Shown one piece after another: positions 8,290 through 16,480 of a stretch of DNA of 64,000 bases. The notes beneath the pieces were generated by a model. It was not told the origin of the DNA, did not search any database, and was given only the letters and a program-made list of their open reading frames with translations. Position numbers and translations under genes: made by a program. Position 1 is the first letter of the stretch. The number at the start of each line of letters is the position of its first letter. This DNA is from Streptomyces lydicus (GTDB lineage Bacteria > Actinomycetota > Actinomycetes > Streptomycetales > Streptomycetaceae), in contig NZ_RDTE01000003.1 of assembly GCF_004125265.1 (NCBI RefSeq), forward strand, positions 3,782,001-3,846,000, given 5' to 3'.

Positions 8290-8580
8290 GATGTGGACTG
8301 GCTTCCCACGTTTTCGGCTTGCCCTCCGTGGGCTTCTCGCCGTTGCTCCCCCACTGCCTAAAGGGCGTGGGAGGTACCCCCAGCGGCGGGCCAGGTCCGC
8401 TGCGCGGGGCTGTGGGTGCGGTGACGGACCTCCGGGGCCTGGTGTGTGGACTGCTTCGCTTTACGCTCCGCCTTTGCTCTTTTCGGAGCCTTCGGAAGCA
8501 AAGCCCCCACACCAGGCCCCTCCGGCCCGTCCCCTCCCGTGGGGAGTAAGTGAAGGTCGGTGGGGGCGGGCCACGGTTGT
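8290..8580. repeat. Structured intergenic repeat, left inverted copy
   Basis: This about 290-nt element matches the reverse complement of 10275-10615. Shared blocks include CCCACGTTTT near 8307, a block ending CTAAAGGGCGTGGGAGGTAC, AGCGGCGGGCCAGGTCCGC, CTGCTTCGCTTTACGCTCCG and CTTCGGAAGCAAAGC, then CTCCGGCCCGTCCCCTCCCG. A hairpin forms from GGGGCCTGGTGTG (8434-8446) with CACACCAGGCCCC (8508-8520), around a loop of about 60 nt with inner pairing TTTGCT/AGCAAA. I see no coding capacity here. Confidence 0.8.
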
Positions 8581-8746
8581 AGCCGTGCGTGCTTCTCTGC
8601 ACTTCGCTCTCACGGGTGAAGGCGGTTATGTGACTCGTCAAAGGGTCTCTGAGATGGGTGAGATGGGATCAGGGGTCGCGACGGCGCCGGCGACCGCCCG
8701 GCAAGTCGCCGGGCGTCGGTAAGATCAGCGCTCTCATGGGGGTGCG

Positions 8747-9565
8747 ATGCGAACATCAGGGCGGAGCAGCGAGGGGCAGAAGTACGCCCTGACCTCGGAC
8801 GAGGACGACAGCGACTTCTGGGGCTTTGCTCACGAGGCTGAGGGGTTCTTCACGCCTCTGCCGGACGCGGAGGGCGCACGCCGAGTGCACCTCGAAGGTT
8901 GCCTCCTGCAGGGTGGCCTACTGAAGAGCGTCGACCATGTCGGTAGTCGTCGCGCCATGGCGGGGAACGCCTGGTTCGACCTCCTCGACGGCGACGGTGC
9001 CACCATGGGGTCCTACTTCGTCAACGAGGTCACAGTCATTGGCGTCAAGCCCTCCGCCCGTGGAGTCGGCCTCGTCGACCTCACGGTGACGCTGTGGTGT
9101 GAGAACGCCTTGCCCGGAGCGGAACGAGCGTGGGGCCTGGTCCGCACTGGTCACCTGAACCGCACCGGAATGTGGCACGAACTCGCACCCGAGGACAGAC
9201 ACGCGTGGCTTTCGGTGGCCCTGTGGTCCCGGGAGTACCAACGCCAGGGGAGGCCCGATGCGCCCGCAGGCCAGGCGTTCACCTTGGATGGCCGGCACAT
9301 CATCGACAGGGACAGCTTCTACTGCGCGATCGGTGAGGCCATCAACGGACCCGGCGGATACTTCGGCTGGAACCTGGGCGCTCTGGACGACTGTCTGAGG
9401 GGCGGCTGGGGCGCCGCTACTCCGTTCACCTTGCACTGGGATTCCTCGGCTGAAGCCAGAGCACGGTTGGCAGAGCACGTGCCCACCGAGGATGGCGACA
9501 TTGCGCTGTTCGACCTGGTCCTGGACATCTTCAATGAGCGGGGCGTAAGCGTCGTCCTCCGGTGA
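8747..9565 (+). CDS. Barstar-domain protein with an uncharacterised N-terminal domain
   Basis: A 272-aa protein. Residues about 175-272 match the barstar (barnase inhibitor) fold: FTLDGRHIIDRDSFYCAIGE, then YFGWNLGALDDCL, then LFDLVLDIFNERGVSVVL. Against barstar YYGENLDALWDCL, the Asp39 equivalent is kept, the Asp35 equivalent is Gly and Trp38 is Asp. The ribonuclease target may therefore differ or inhibition may be lost. Residues 1-165 form a separate domain that I do not recognise, rich in W, G and acidic residues. No toxin gene is adjacent. By eye its codon use is less GC-biased than its neighbours. It lies between inverted repeat copies with the next gene, consistent with an acquired immunity cassette. 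Confidence 0.75.
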   Translation: MRTSGRSSEGQKYALTSDEDDSDFWGFAHEAEGFFTPLPDAEGARRVHLEGCLLQGGLLKSVDHVGSRRAMAGNAWFDLLDGDGATMGSYFVNEVTVIGVKPSARGVGLVDLTVTLWCENALPGAERAWGLVRTGHLNRTGMWHELAPEDRHAWLSVALWSREYQRQGRPDAPAGQAFTLDGRHIIDRDSFYCAIGEAINGPGGYFGWNLGALDDCLRGGWGAATPFTLHWDSSAEARARLAEHVPTEDGDIALFDLVLDIFNERGVSVVLR

Positions 9566-9652
9566 GTGACTGCGCCAGGACCGGTGGTCTATGCGGCAGG
9601 CAAGACAGAAAACGCTGCCCTGTTCCAAGCCTCGCCGGTGATACTCCGGTGC

Positions 9653-10156
9653 ATGGCCTTGACCCAGCAGCTCGCGCGCGTGTCCCAGCGATACCTCGAA
9701 CAGTGCCGTGAAGAGGCCAGGATCTCGCCGGTCGGAGATCCCCAGTGGGATCCGCCTGCAGACGACACTCTGGACCTGGACTGGGCGATCTGGGAGCTGC
9801 TGTGGTTCTACCAGCGCATGCAACCCGACGCGCGCCAGATTCCCGTTCTTCAGCGCGCCATCAACGGCGACTCCGACAGCATCGTCTCTTTCCTCAATCA
9901 TTCTGCGGTTTACGACGGCTTCGACGCCCCTCCGACCCTGCTCACCCCGGCAGCAGTGGGTCAAGTAGCTGGAGAGCTGGCCACCATGGACATCGGCCCT
10001 CTGCTGGAGACACTCCCTGCTTACCGCGAAGCTGGCGGATTCTCCCGGTTCATCGGAGATCCCCGGACTTACCTCGTCGACCACTTCACTCTGCTTCGGA
10101 GGTTCTACAGCGCCGCCAGCGAGCGAGGCATGGCAGTGGTGACCTGGGTCGACTGA
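9653..10156 (+). CDS. DUF1877 (YfbM-like) family protein
   Basis: A protein of about 167 aa starting MALTQQLARVSQRYLEQCREEA, the usual DUF1877 N-terminus, with DLDWAIWELLWFYQ, YDGFDAPPTLLTPAAV and a C-terminal FYSAASERGMAVVTWVD. The frame is open from GTG 9566, which abuts the barstar gene stop, so a longer or coupled form is possible. No good Shine-Dalgarno precedes ATG 9653. DUF1877 proteins have no established activity, and their frequent placement in immunity-type loci is my inference. It forms a two-gene unit with the barstar-domain gene inside the inverted repeats. Confidence 0.75.
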   Translation: MALTQQLARVSQRYLEQCREEARISPVGDPQWDPPADDTLDLDWAIWELLWFYQRMQPDARQIPVLQRAINGDSDSIVSFLNHSAVYDGFDAPPTLLTPAAVGQVAGELATMDIGPLLETLPAYREAGGFSRFIGDPRTYLVDHFTLLRRFYSAASERGMAVVTWVD

Positions 10157-10274
10157 AGAAGCTCCCAGCTCAGTAGGAGAGGCAGGGCGCATCGATCAAC
10201 GAGGGGCGTTGGTGCAGATAACTGTGCAGCACCTACTGGTCATTCCGGGTGGCCCGTTATTCGTCTGAATCACC

Positions 10275-10615
10275 AGGTGCACCGGACCACCCAGGTCCAC
10301 CCCCACCGGCCTTTTCCCCACCCCTCAACGGGAGGGGACGGGCCGGAGCGGGTGGGGTGCCGGGCTTTGCTTCCGAAGGCCCAAACAAAGGAGCAAAGGC
10401 GGAGCGCAGCGGAGCGTAAAGCGAAGCAGTCCGGCACCCCACCCGCGGAGGACCGTCACCGCACCCCGACAGCCCCGCGCAGCGGACCTGGCCCGCCGCT
10501 GGGGGTACCTCCCACGCCCTTTAGGCAGTGGGGGAGCAACGGCGAGCGCACCGCGCCAGCGGGCGACAAACGGCGAGCAACCCCCACGGCGGGAAAGCCA
10601 AAAACGTGGGAATCA
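10275..10615. repeat. Structured intergenic repeat, right inverted copy
   Basis: This is the inverted partner of 8290-8580. Its hairpin arms are GCGGGTGGGGTGCCGG (10348-10363) and CCGGCACCCCACCCGC (10431-10446), a perfect 16-bp stem. The loop sequence is nearly the same as in the left copy, apart from a small internal duplication (GGAGCG.AGC), but the stem sequence is different. The copy ends against the stop codon of the ABC exporter gene and may also terminate it. Confidence 0.8.
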
Positions 10616-12625
10616 GCCCGCAATCGCCTCGGCGAACTGCGCCGCGTACAGGCGCGCATACGCGCCATTGGCGGCCAACAGGGCCTCGTGCGGCCCCTGT
10701 TCAACTATCGCCCCGTCCTCCATCACCAGGATGACGTCCGCGTCGCGGATCGTGGAGAGGCGGTGGGCGATGACGAAGCTGGTGCGGCCGGTGCGGAGTT
10801 GGGCCATGGCGTGCTGGATGAGGACTTCGGTGCGGGTGTCGACCGAGCTGGTGGCCTCGTCGAGGACGAGGATCGCGGGTTCGGCGAGGAAGGCGCGGGC
10901 GATGGTGATCAGCTGCTTCTCGCCGACGGAGACATTGCTGCCCTCGTCGTCGAGGACCGTGTCGTAGCCGTCCGGCAGGGTGCGGACGAAGCGGTCGACG
11001 TGGGTGGCGCGGGCGGCTGCCACGATCTTGTCCATGGGGGTGCCCGCGGGGGCTCCGTAGGCGATGTTCTCGGCGATCGTGCCGCCGAAGAGCCAGGTGT
11101 CCTGGAGGACCATGCCGATCTGCGCGCGCAGCTCCTCGCGGGACATCGCGGCGATGTCGGTGCCGTCGAGGGTGATCCGGCCGCCGCGCACCTCGTAGAA
11201 GCGCATCAGGAGGTTGACGAGGGTGGTCTTGCCGGCGCCGGTCGGGCCGACGATCGCCACTGTCTGGCCGGGGTGGACGGCCAGCGACAGGTCCTCGATG
11301 AGCGGCTTGTCCTCCGCGTAACGGAAGGAGACGTCCTCGAACGCGACCCGGCCCTCGATGCGGTCGGGACGGGCCGGCCGCTCGGGGTCGGGGACCTGCT
11401 CGTCGGCGTCGAGGAGTTCGAAGACCCGCTCGGCGGAGGCGACACCGGACTGGACGAGGTTGGCCATCGAGGCGACCTGGGCGAGCGGCTGGCTGAACTG
11501 CCGGGAGTACTGGATGAAGGCCTGGACGTCGCCGATGGACAGGGCGCCGGAGGCGACGCGGAGGCCGCCGACCACGGCCACCAGGACGTAGTTGAGGTTG
11601 CCGATGAACATCATCGCGGGCTGGATGATCCCGGAGATGAACTGGGCCTTGAACCCGGCGGCGTACAGGGCCTCGTTCTGTTCGCGGAACAGCTCGGCGG
11701 ACTCCCGCTGGCGGCCGAAGACCTTCACCAGGCTGTGGCCGGTGTACATCTCCTCGATGTGCGCGTTGAGCTTGCCGGTGGTCTTCCACTGCTGGACGAA
11801 CTGCGGCTGGGCGCGCTTGCCGACCTTGGTGGCGACGACGACCGAGACCGGGACCGTGACCAGGGCGACCAGCGCCAGCAGCCAGGAGATCCAGAACATC
11901 ACGACCAGCACCCCGACGATGGTCAGCAGCGAGGCCACGATCTGGCTGAGGGTCTGCTGCAGCGTCTGCTGGATGTTGTCGATGTCGTTGGTCGCCCGGG
12001 AGAGGACTTCACCGCGCTGCTGCCGGTCGAAGTAGCTCAGCGGCAGCCGCGCCAGCTTCTCCTCGACCTGTTCGCGCAGGCGGAAGACCGTGCGCTGGAC
12101 GACACGGGTGGCGATCCTGGCCTGGACGAAGCCGAACAGCGAGGCACCCACGTAGATCAGGGTGACCCAGAGCAGGATCCGGCCGACGGCTCCGAAGTCG
12201 ATGCCGTGGCCGGGGACGACCGGCATCGCGGCGATCATGTCGGCGAGACCGCCCTGGCCGTGGGCGCGCAGCTGGTCCGCGGCCTGGGCCTTGGTGAGGC
12301 CGCCGGGCAGTTGGCGGCCGATGATGCCGGACATGATCAGGTCGGTGGCGTGGCCGAGGACCTTGGGGCCCACGACCGTGAGCGTCACGCTCAGTACGCC
12401 CAGCGCCAGCGCGACGGAGATGACGGCGCGCTCGGGCCGCATCTGGGCCAGCAGCCGTTTGCCGGAGCCCTTGAAGTCCATCGACTTCTCGGCGGGCTGG
12501 CCGCCCATCATCCGGCCGGGCCCGACCGCGGGGGCCGGGCCTCGTCTCGGGGCCGCCTGAGGTGTCTCCCCGGTGGCCGCCGGGGTCTCGGCCCGGGGGG
12601 CCGCTCCCTTGTCCGCGGTGGTCAC
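10613..12625 (-). CDS. ABC exporter half-transporter (permease-ATPase), subunit with degenerate signature
   Basis: A 670-aa protein. An N-terminal Ala/Pro-rich tail (1-50) precedes six transmembrane helices (about 65-370), and a nucleotide-binding domain follows from about residue 420. Walker A is GPTGAGKTT, the Q-loop GMVLQDTW, and Walker B ILVLDEATSS with the catalytic Glu present. The signature is NVSVGEKQ rather than LSGGQ, and the switch is IAHRLS. The start is GTG 12625, overlapping the stop of its partner (GTGA). With the neighbour it forms a heterodimeric multidrug or lipid exporter of the BmrCD/TmrAB type. The substrate is unknown. Confidence 0.92.
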   Translation of the reverse strand: MTTADKGAAPRAETPAATGETPQAAPRRGPAPAVGPGRMMGGQPAEKSMDFKGSGKRLLAQMRPERAVISVALALGVLSVTLTVVGPKVLGHATDLIMSGIIGRQLPGGLTKAQAADQLRAHGQGGLADMIAAMPVVPGHGIDFGAVGRILLWVTLIYVGASLFGFVQARIATRVVQRTVFRLREQVEEKLARLPLSYFDRQQRGEVLSRATNDIDNIQQTLQQTLSQIVASLLTIVGVLVVMFWISWLLALVALVTVPVSVVVATKVGKRAQPQFVQQWKTTGKLNAHIEEMYTGHSLVKVFGRQRESAELFREQNEALYAAGFKAQFISGIIQPAMMFIGNLNYVLVAVVGGLRVASGALSIGDVQAFIQYSRQFSQPLAQVASMANLVQSGVASAERVFELLDADEQVPDPERPARPDRIEGRVAFEDVSFRYAEDKPLIEDLSLAVHPGQTVAIVGPTGAGKTTLVNLLMRFYEVRGGRITLDGTDIAAMSREELRAQIGMVLQDTWLFGGTIAENIAYGAPAGTPMDKIVAAARATHVDRFVRTLPDGYDTVLDDEGSNVSVGEKQLITIARAFLAEPAILVLDEATSSVDTRTEVLIQHAMAQLRTGRTSFVIAHRLSTIRDADVILVMEDGAIVEQGPHEALLAANGAYARLYAAQFAEAIAG

Positions 12626-14355
12626 GCCGCCTCCTGCTCGGTGAGCTGGGAGAGCACGATCTCCCGGTAGGTCTCGTTGCCGGCCATCAGCTCGGCATGG
12701 GTGCCGGTGCCGACGACCCGGCCTTCGTCGAGGACGACGATCCGGTCAGCGCCGCGGATGGTGGCGACCCGCTGGGCGACGATCACCACCGTCGCGCGGT
12801 CGGTCTCGCGGGAGAGCGCGGCACGCAGCGCGGCGTCCGTCGCGTAGTCCAGCGCGGAGAAGGAGTCGTCGAAGAGGTAGATCTCGGGGCGTCGCACCAG
12901 GGCGCGGGCGATCGCCAGCCGCTGGCGCTGGCCGCCGGAGACATTGCCGCCGCCCTGCGCGATCGGGGCGTCCAGGCCGCCTTCCATCCGCTCGACGAAG
13001 TCCCGCGCCTGGGCGGTCTCCAGGGCGTGCCACAGCTCGTCGTCGGTGGCGTCCGGGTTGCCGTAGCGCAGGTTGGTGGCGACGGTGCCGGAGAAGAGGT
13101 ACGGCTTCTGCGGGACCAGGCCGATGGCCCTGGCCAGCGTCTCCTGGTCGAGGGTGCGGACGTCCTCGCCGTCGACCAGAACCGTGCCGCCGGTCGCGTC
13201 GAAGAGCCGCGGGACGAGCCCGAGGAGGGTCGACTTGCCGGAGCCCGTGGAGCCGATGACGGCGGTGGTCTCACCGGGGCGGGCGATCAGCGAGATGTCC
13301 TTGAGGACCGGCTGTTCGGCGCCGGGGAAGCGGAACTCGACGCCGCGCAGTTCCAGTTCGCCGTGGCGGCGGAGTTCGGTGACGGGGTTCCGGGGCGGGG
13401 TGACGCTGGAGTCGGTCCCCAGGACCTCCTGGATGCGCTCGGCGCAGACCTCGGCGCGCGGCAGCATCATCACCATGAACGTCGCCATCATGATCGACAT
13501 CAGGATGTACATCAGGTAGCTGAGGAACGCCGTCAGCGCGCCGATCTGCATGGACCCGCTGTCGATCCGCAGCCCGCCGAACCACACCACGGCCACGCTG
13601 GAGAGGTTCACGATCAGCATGACCAGCGGGAACATCATCGACATCAGCCGGCCGGCGCGCAGCGACACCTCGTAGAGATCGGTGCTGGCCCCGGCGAACC
13701 GCTCGCGCTCGTGCCGGTCGCGGACGAAGGCGCGGATGACGCGGATGCCGGTGATCTGCTCGCGCAGCACGCGGTTGACGGTGTCGATGCGCTCCTGCAC
13801 CCCGCGGAACAGCGGCCGCATCCGGCGCACGATCAGTGCGACGAGAATCCCGAGGACCGGGACGATGACCAGGAGGAGGCCGGACAGCGGCACGTCCTGG
13901 TTGAGCGCCATGATGACGCCGCCGACGCACATGATCGGCGCCGAGACCATCATCGTGAACGTCATCAGCACCAGCATCTGGACCTGCTGGACGTCATTGG
14001 TGGTGCGGGTGATCAGCGACGGCGCGCCGAAGGCGCCCACCTCGCGGGCGGAGAAGGACTGCACCCGGTCGAAGACCGCGGCACGGATGTCCCGGCCCAG
14101 CGCCATGGCCGTACGGGCACCGAAGTAGACGGCACCGATCGCGCAGACGATCTGCAGCAGGGTGACGGCGACCATGAACCCGCCGACGCCGAGGATGTAG
14201 CCCGTGTCCCCCTTCACGACACCGTTGTCGATGATGTCGGCGTTGAGGGTGGGCAGATAGAGGGTTGCCAGGGTCTGGATCAGCTGAAGCAGCACGATCA
14301 CGGATATCGAGCGCCGGTGGGGCCGCAAATGCGCCCGTGCGAGTTGGACCAACAC
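12622..14355 (-). CDS. ABC exporter half-transporter, subunit with non-catalytic Walker B
   Basis: A 577-aa protein with six transmembrane helices (about 15-300) and an ATPase domain. Walker A is GSTGSGKST, the signature the canonical NVSGGQRQR, and Walker B IYLFDDSFSALD, where the catalytic Glu is replaced by Asp. This is complementary to the partner's altered signature. One composite site is therefore canonical and the other degenerate, the asymmetry known from heterodimeric exporters. The start is GTG 14355 and it is the first gene of the two-gene operon. The 188-nt gap to the MoaD-like gene is a divergent promoter region. Confidence 0.92.
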   Translation of the reverse strand: MLVQLARAHLRPHRRSISVIVLLQLIQTLATLYLPTLNADIIDNGVVKGDTGYILGVGGFMVAVTLLQIVCAIGAVYFGARTAMALGRDIRAAVFDRVQSFSAREVGAFGAPSLITRTTNDVQQVQMLVLMTFTMMVSAPIMCVGGVIMALNQDVPLSGLLLVIVPVLGILVALIVRRMRPLFRGVQERIDTVNRVLREQITGIRVIRAFVRDRHERERFAGASTDLYEVSLRAGRLMSMMFPLVMLIVNLSSVAVVWFGGLRIDSGSMQIGALTAFLSYLMYILMSIMMATFMVMMLPRAEVCAERIQEVLGTDSSVTPPRNPVTELRRHGELELRGVEFRFPGAEQPVLKDISLIARPGETTAVIGSTGSGKSTLLGLVPRLFDATGGTVLVDGEDVRTLDQETLARAIGLVPQKPYLFSGTVATNLRYGNPDATDDELWHALETAQARDFVERMEGGLDAPIAQGGGNVSGGQRQRLAIARALVRRPEIYLFDDSFSALDYATDAALRAALSRETDRATVVIVAQRVATIRGADRIVVLDEGRVVGTGTHAELMAGNETYREIVLSQLTEQEAA

Positions 14356-14542
14356 GACATGAGCCTAGGCGAACACTTGCCCACGGCAATCGAATTTCCG
14401 GTGTACGTCCAGCACGGGCGCGGAGCCTTTGCCAGAACTTGCCCGGAGCCGGATCACCCGCCGCGTAGGCCATCATGGAGGCGGCAACGACGGGGTCCCG
14501 CCACCACGGGGCGTCCCCGACCGACACGACGAAGAGGCCGCC

Positions 14543-14818
14543 GTGACAACAACTGGCACCGTGACTGGCACCGTGCGCTACTGGGCCGCGGCCAAGGCCG
14601 CCGCCGGCACGGCAGAGGAGCCGTATGCGGCCGCGACGCTCGCCGAGGCGCTCGACGCGGCGCGCACGGCGCATGCCGCGAACCCCGAGTTCGCGCGCGT
14701 CCTGCTGCGCTGCTCATTCCTGGTGGACGGCGATCCGGTCGGCACCCGCGACCACCAGGCGGTGCCGCTGGCCGAGGGCGGCACCGTCGAGGTCCTGCCG
14801 CCGTTCGCGGGAGGGTGA
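14543..14818 (+). CDS. MoaD/ThiS-like sulfur-carrier protein
   Basis: A 91-aa beta-grasp protein from GTG 14543, preceded by GAAGAGG. It begins with TGTVRYWAAAKAAAG, has the VPLAEGGTVEVLPPFAGG ending, and carries the C-terminal Gly-Gly that is adenylated and thiocarboxylated in sulfur carriers such as MoaD. The usual partners (MoaE, MoeB) are not nearby, so a molybdopterin role is likely but not shown. It is followed after 10 nt by the YGQQ-rich membrane protein gene and probably co-transcribed with it. Confidence 0.85.
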   Translation: MTTTGTVTGTVRYWAAAKAAAGTAEEPYAAATLAEALDAARTAHAANPEFARVLLRCSFLVDGDPVGTRDHQAVPLAEGGTVEVLPPFAGG

Positions 14819-14828
14819 ACACACGACC

Positions 14829-16298
14829 ATGAGCGACAACCAGCCGCAGCACCGCCACCCGTACGAGCCGCACGACCCCTACGCCCAGCAGGCCCCTTAC
14901 GGGCAGCAGCAGCCCCCCTACGGGCAGCAGGCACCGCAGTCCGCACAGGCCCCCTACGGGCAGCAGGCGCCGTACGACCCGCAGGCGGCGTACGAGCCGC
15001 AGGTTTCCTACGGGCAGCAGCAGCCGCACGGACAGCAGGCAGCTCAGGGGTACCAGGCAGCACACGGGCAGCCGTCCCCCTACGGGCAGGGGCAGCAGGC
15101 CTACGCCCCCTCCCCACAGCAGCAGCCGAGGCCCGACCAGTACGGGCACGGGCCGCAGGGCCCCGGCCGGCCGGGTCCCGACCCGTATGGACGTGACCCG
15201 TACGGACGCGGCCAGTACGGGTACGACGCCTACGGACAGCAGCAGCCGCAGCAGCAGCACCGGCAGCCGCAGCCGCAGCAACCACAACCGCAGCAGCCGC
15301 AGCGGCCGGCCCATGGCCAGGACGGCTACGGCGCCCCGCACCTGGCGGAGACCGCGCCGCTGCCCCTCCAGCACCAGACCGCCCGCCCGGCGGACGAGCC
15401 GTACGCCCGCCGGCACCCACAGCACCCTCAGCAGGCCCATCAGGCCCAGCAGGCCCGGCCGGCGGCCGCCGCACCCGCACCGGCCGCCCCCGCACCGGCC
15501 GCGAGCGCCCCGGTCTCCACCGCGTCGGTCTCCTCCGCGCCGCTCGCCCCCAACCAGCGCGCCCGCGCCGAGGGCCGCTCGCCGATCATCCCGCCCGGGA
15601 TCCAGCCGGCCGCGCTGACCGCCGGGCTCGCCCTGCTGCTGGCGCTGACCGCGTCGCTGGGCCGCCCGGTGCTCGCCGTACCGGTGGCGCTGCTGCAGGC
15701 CGTCACCGCCGCCGGCTGGTTCCGGCTCAACGGCATGTGGCCGGCCCGCCAGGGCATCGCGCTCGCCTTCCTGGGCGGCCTGACCACCGATGTCGCGCTG
15801 CTCGCCACCGACCGCGCGAGCGCGCCGCTGGTCGGGATCGGCACGCTCGGGGTGTGGTGTCTGCTCGTCCTCGTCCTGCAACTGCGCAATCGCAGCAGCG
15901 CCGACGAGCGGATGTACGCGCTGACCGCGGGCCTGACCTCGTCCGCGCTCGCGGTGCTGGCCGCCGGCCACCTCGCGGCGAGCCCGCAGGCGGTGGTGGC
16001 GGGCGCCTGTGCGGTCGCGGTGGCCACCCTCGCCCGTGCGCTGCCGCTGCCCTCCGCCGCCTCGATCGCCATCTGCCTGGTGGCCGCCGCGGGCGCCGGT
16101 ATCGCGGCCGGGCAGCTGACCGGCCTCGGTGCGTCCGGTGCGCTGCTGGGCCTGGCGGCCGGCGGCTGTGCCCTGATCGGTCTGCGGGTGGCCAGCTACG
16201 ACTACCCGTCCCGCTTCGTCCACCTGACGGCGGGCGTGGCCCTGCCGCTGGCGCTGGCCGCGCCCGCGGTGTACGTCCTCGGGCGGGCGCTGGGGTAA
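14829..16298 (+). CDS. Membrane protein with a long YGQQ/proline low-complexity N-terminus
   Basis: A 489-aa protein starting MSDNQPQHRHP. Residues 1-250 are almost entirely Tyr, Gly, Gln, Pro and Ala, with recurrent APYGQQ, DPYGRD and PQPQQ units. Such composition resembles prion-like, phase-separating tails. Residues about 255-489 contain roughly eight hydrophobic helices (for example PAALTAGLALLLALTASLG and GAGIAAGQLTGLG). The function is unknown; it is probably anchored in the membrane with the tail in the cytoplasm. It is coupled to the MoaD-like gene upstream. Confidence 0.85.
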   Translation: MSDNQPQHRHPYEPHDPYAQQAPYGQQQPPYGQQAPQSAQAPYGQQAPYDPQAAYEPQVSYGQQQPHGQQAAQGYQAAHGQPSPYGQGQQAYAPSPQQQPRPDQYGHGPQGPGRPGPDPYGRDPYGRGQYGYDAYGQQQPQQQHRQPQPQQPQPQQPQRPAHGQDGYGAPHLAETAPLPLQHQTARPADEPYARRHPQHPQQAHQAQQARPAAAAPAPAAPAPAASAPVSTASVSSAPLAPNQRARAEGRSPIIPPGIQPAALTAGLALLLALTASLGRPVLAVPVALLQAVTAAGWFRLNGMWPARQGIALAFLGGLTTDVALLATDRASAPLVGIGTLGVWCLLVLVLQLRNRSSADERMYALTAGLTSSALAVLAAGHLAASPQAVVAGACAVAVATLARALPLPSAASIAICLVAAAGAGIAAGQLTGLGASGALLGLAAGGCALIGLRVASYDYPSRFVHLTAGVALPLALAAPAVYVLGRALG

Positions 16299-16334
16299 CC
16301 CCCGGGGCCCCTCGATGCCGTGAGCGGCACCGTG

Positions 16335-16378
16335 CGGCGGCCGCCGGAAGCGCCCCTGGCGCGTTCCGGCGGCCGCCG
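16335..16378. terminator. Strong hairpin terminator
   Basis: CGGCGGCCGCCGGAA (16335-16349) pairs perfectly with TTCCGGCGGCCGCCG (16364-16378). It lies 37 nt beyond the YGQQ protein stop and before the promoter region of the second DUF2993 gene. Confidence 0.75.
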
Positions 16379-16480
16379 CTGCCGCTTCCCGGACCCCGTC
16401 GTCTAGGCTCCCCGGAGCGCAGGCAGGGGGCCTGCACGGACACGGCCGGGATCCGGCCCAGGTGTGGGGGTAGTGGTTCG

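Noticed and set aside
7981..8641. Several long ORFs on both strands between glnR and the barstar gene
   Set aside because: They are translations of the GC-rich structured repeat, with no ribosome sites or domain-like composition.
8290..10615. Interpretation as a classical insertion sequence or composite transposon
   Set aside because: No transposase gene, no short terminal inverted repeats at the element ends and no target-site duplication were found; the repeats resemble a dispersed structured element.
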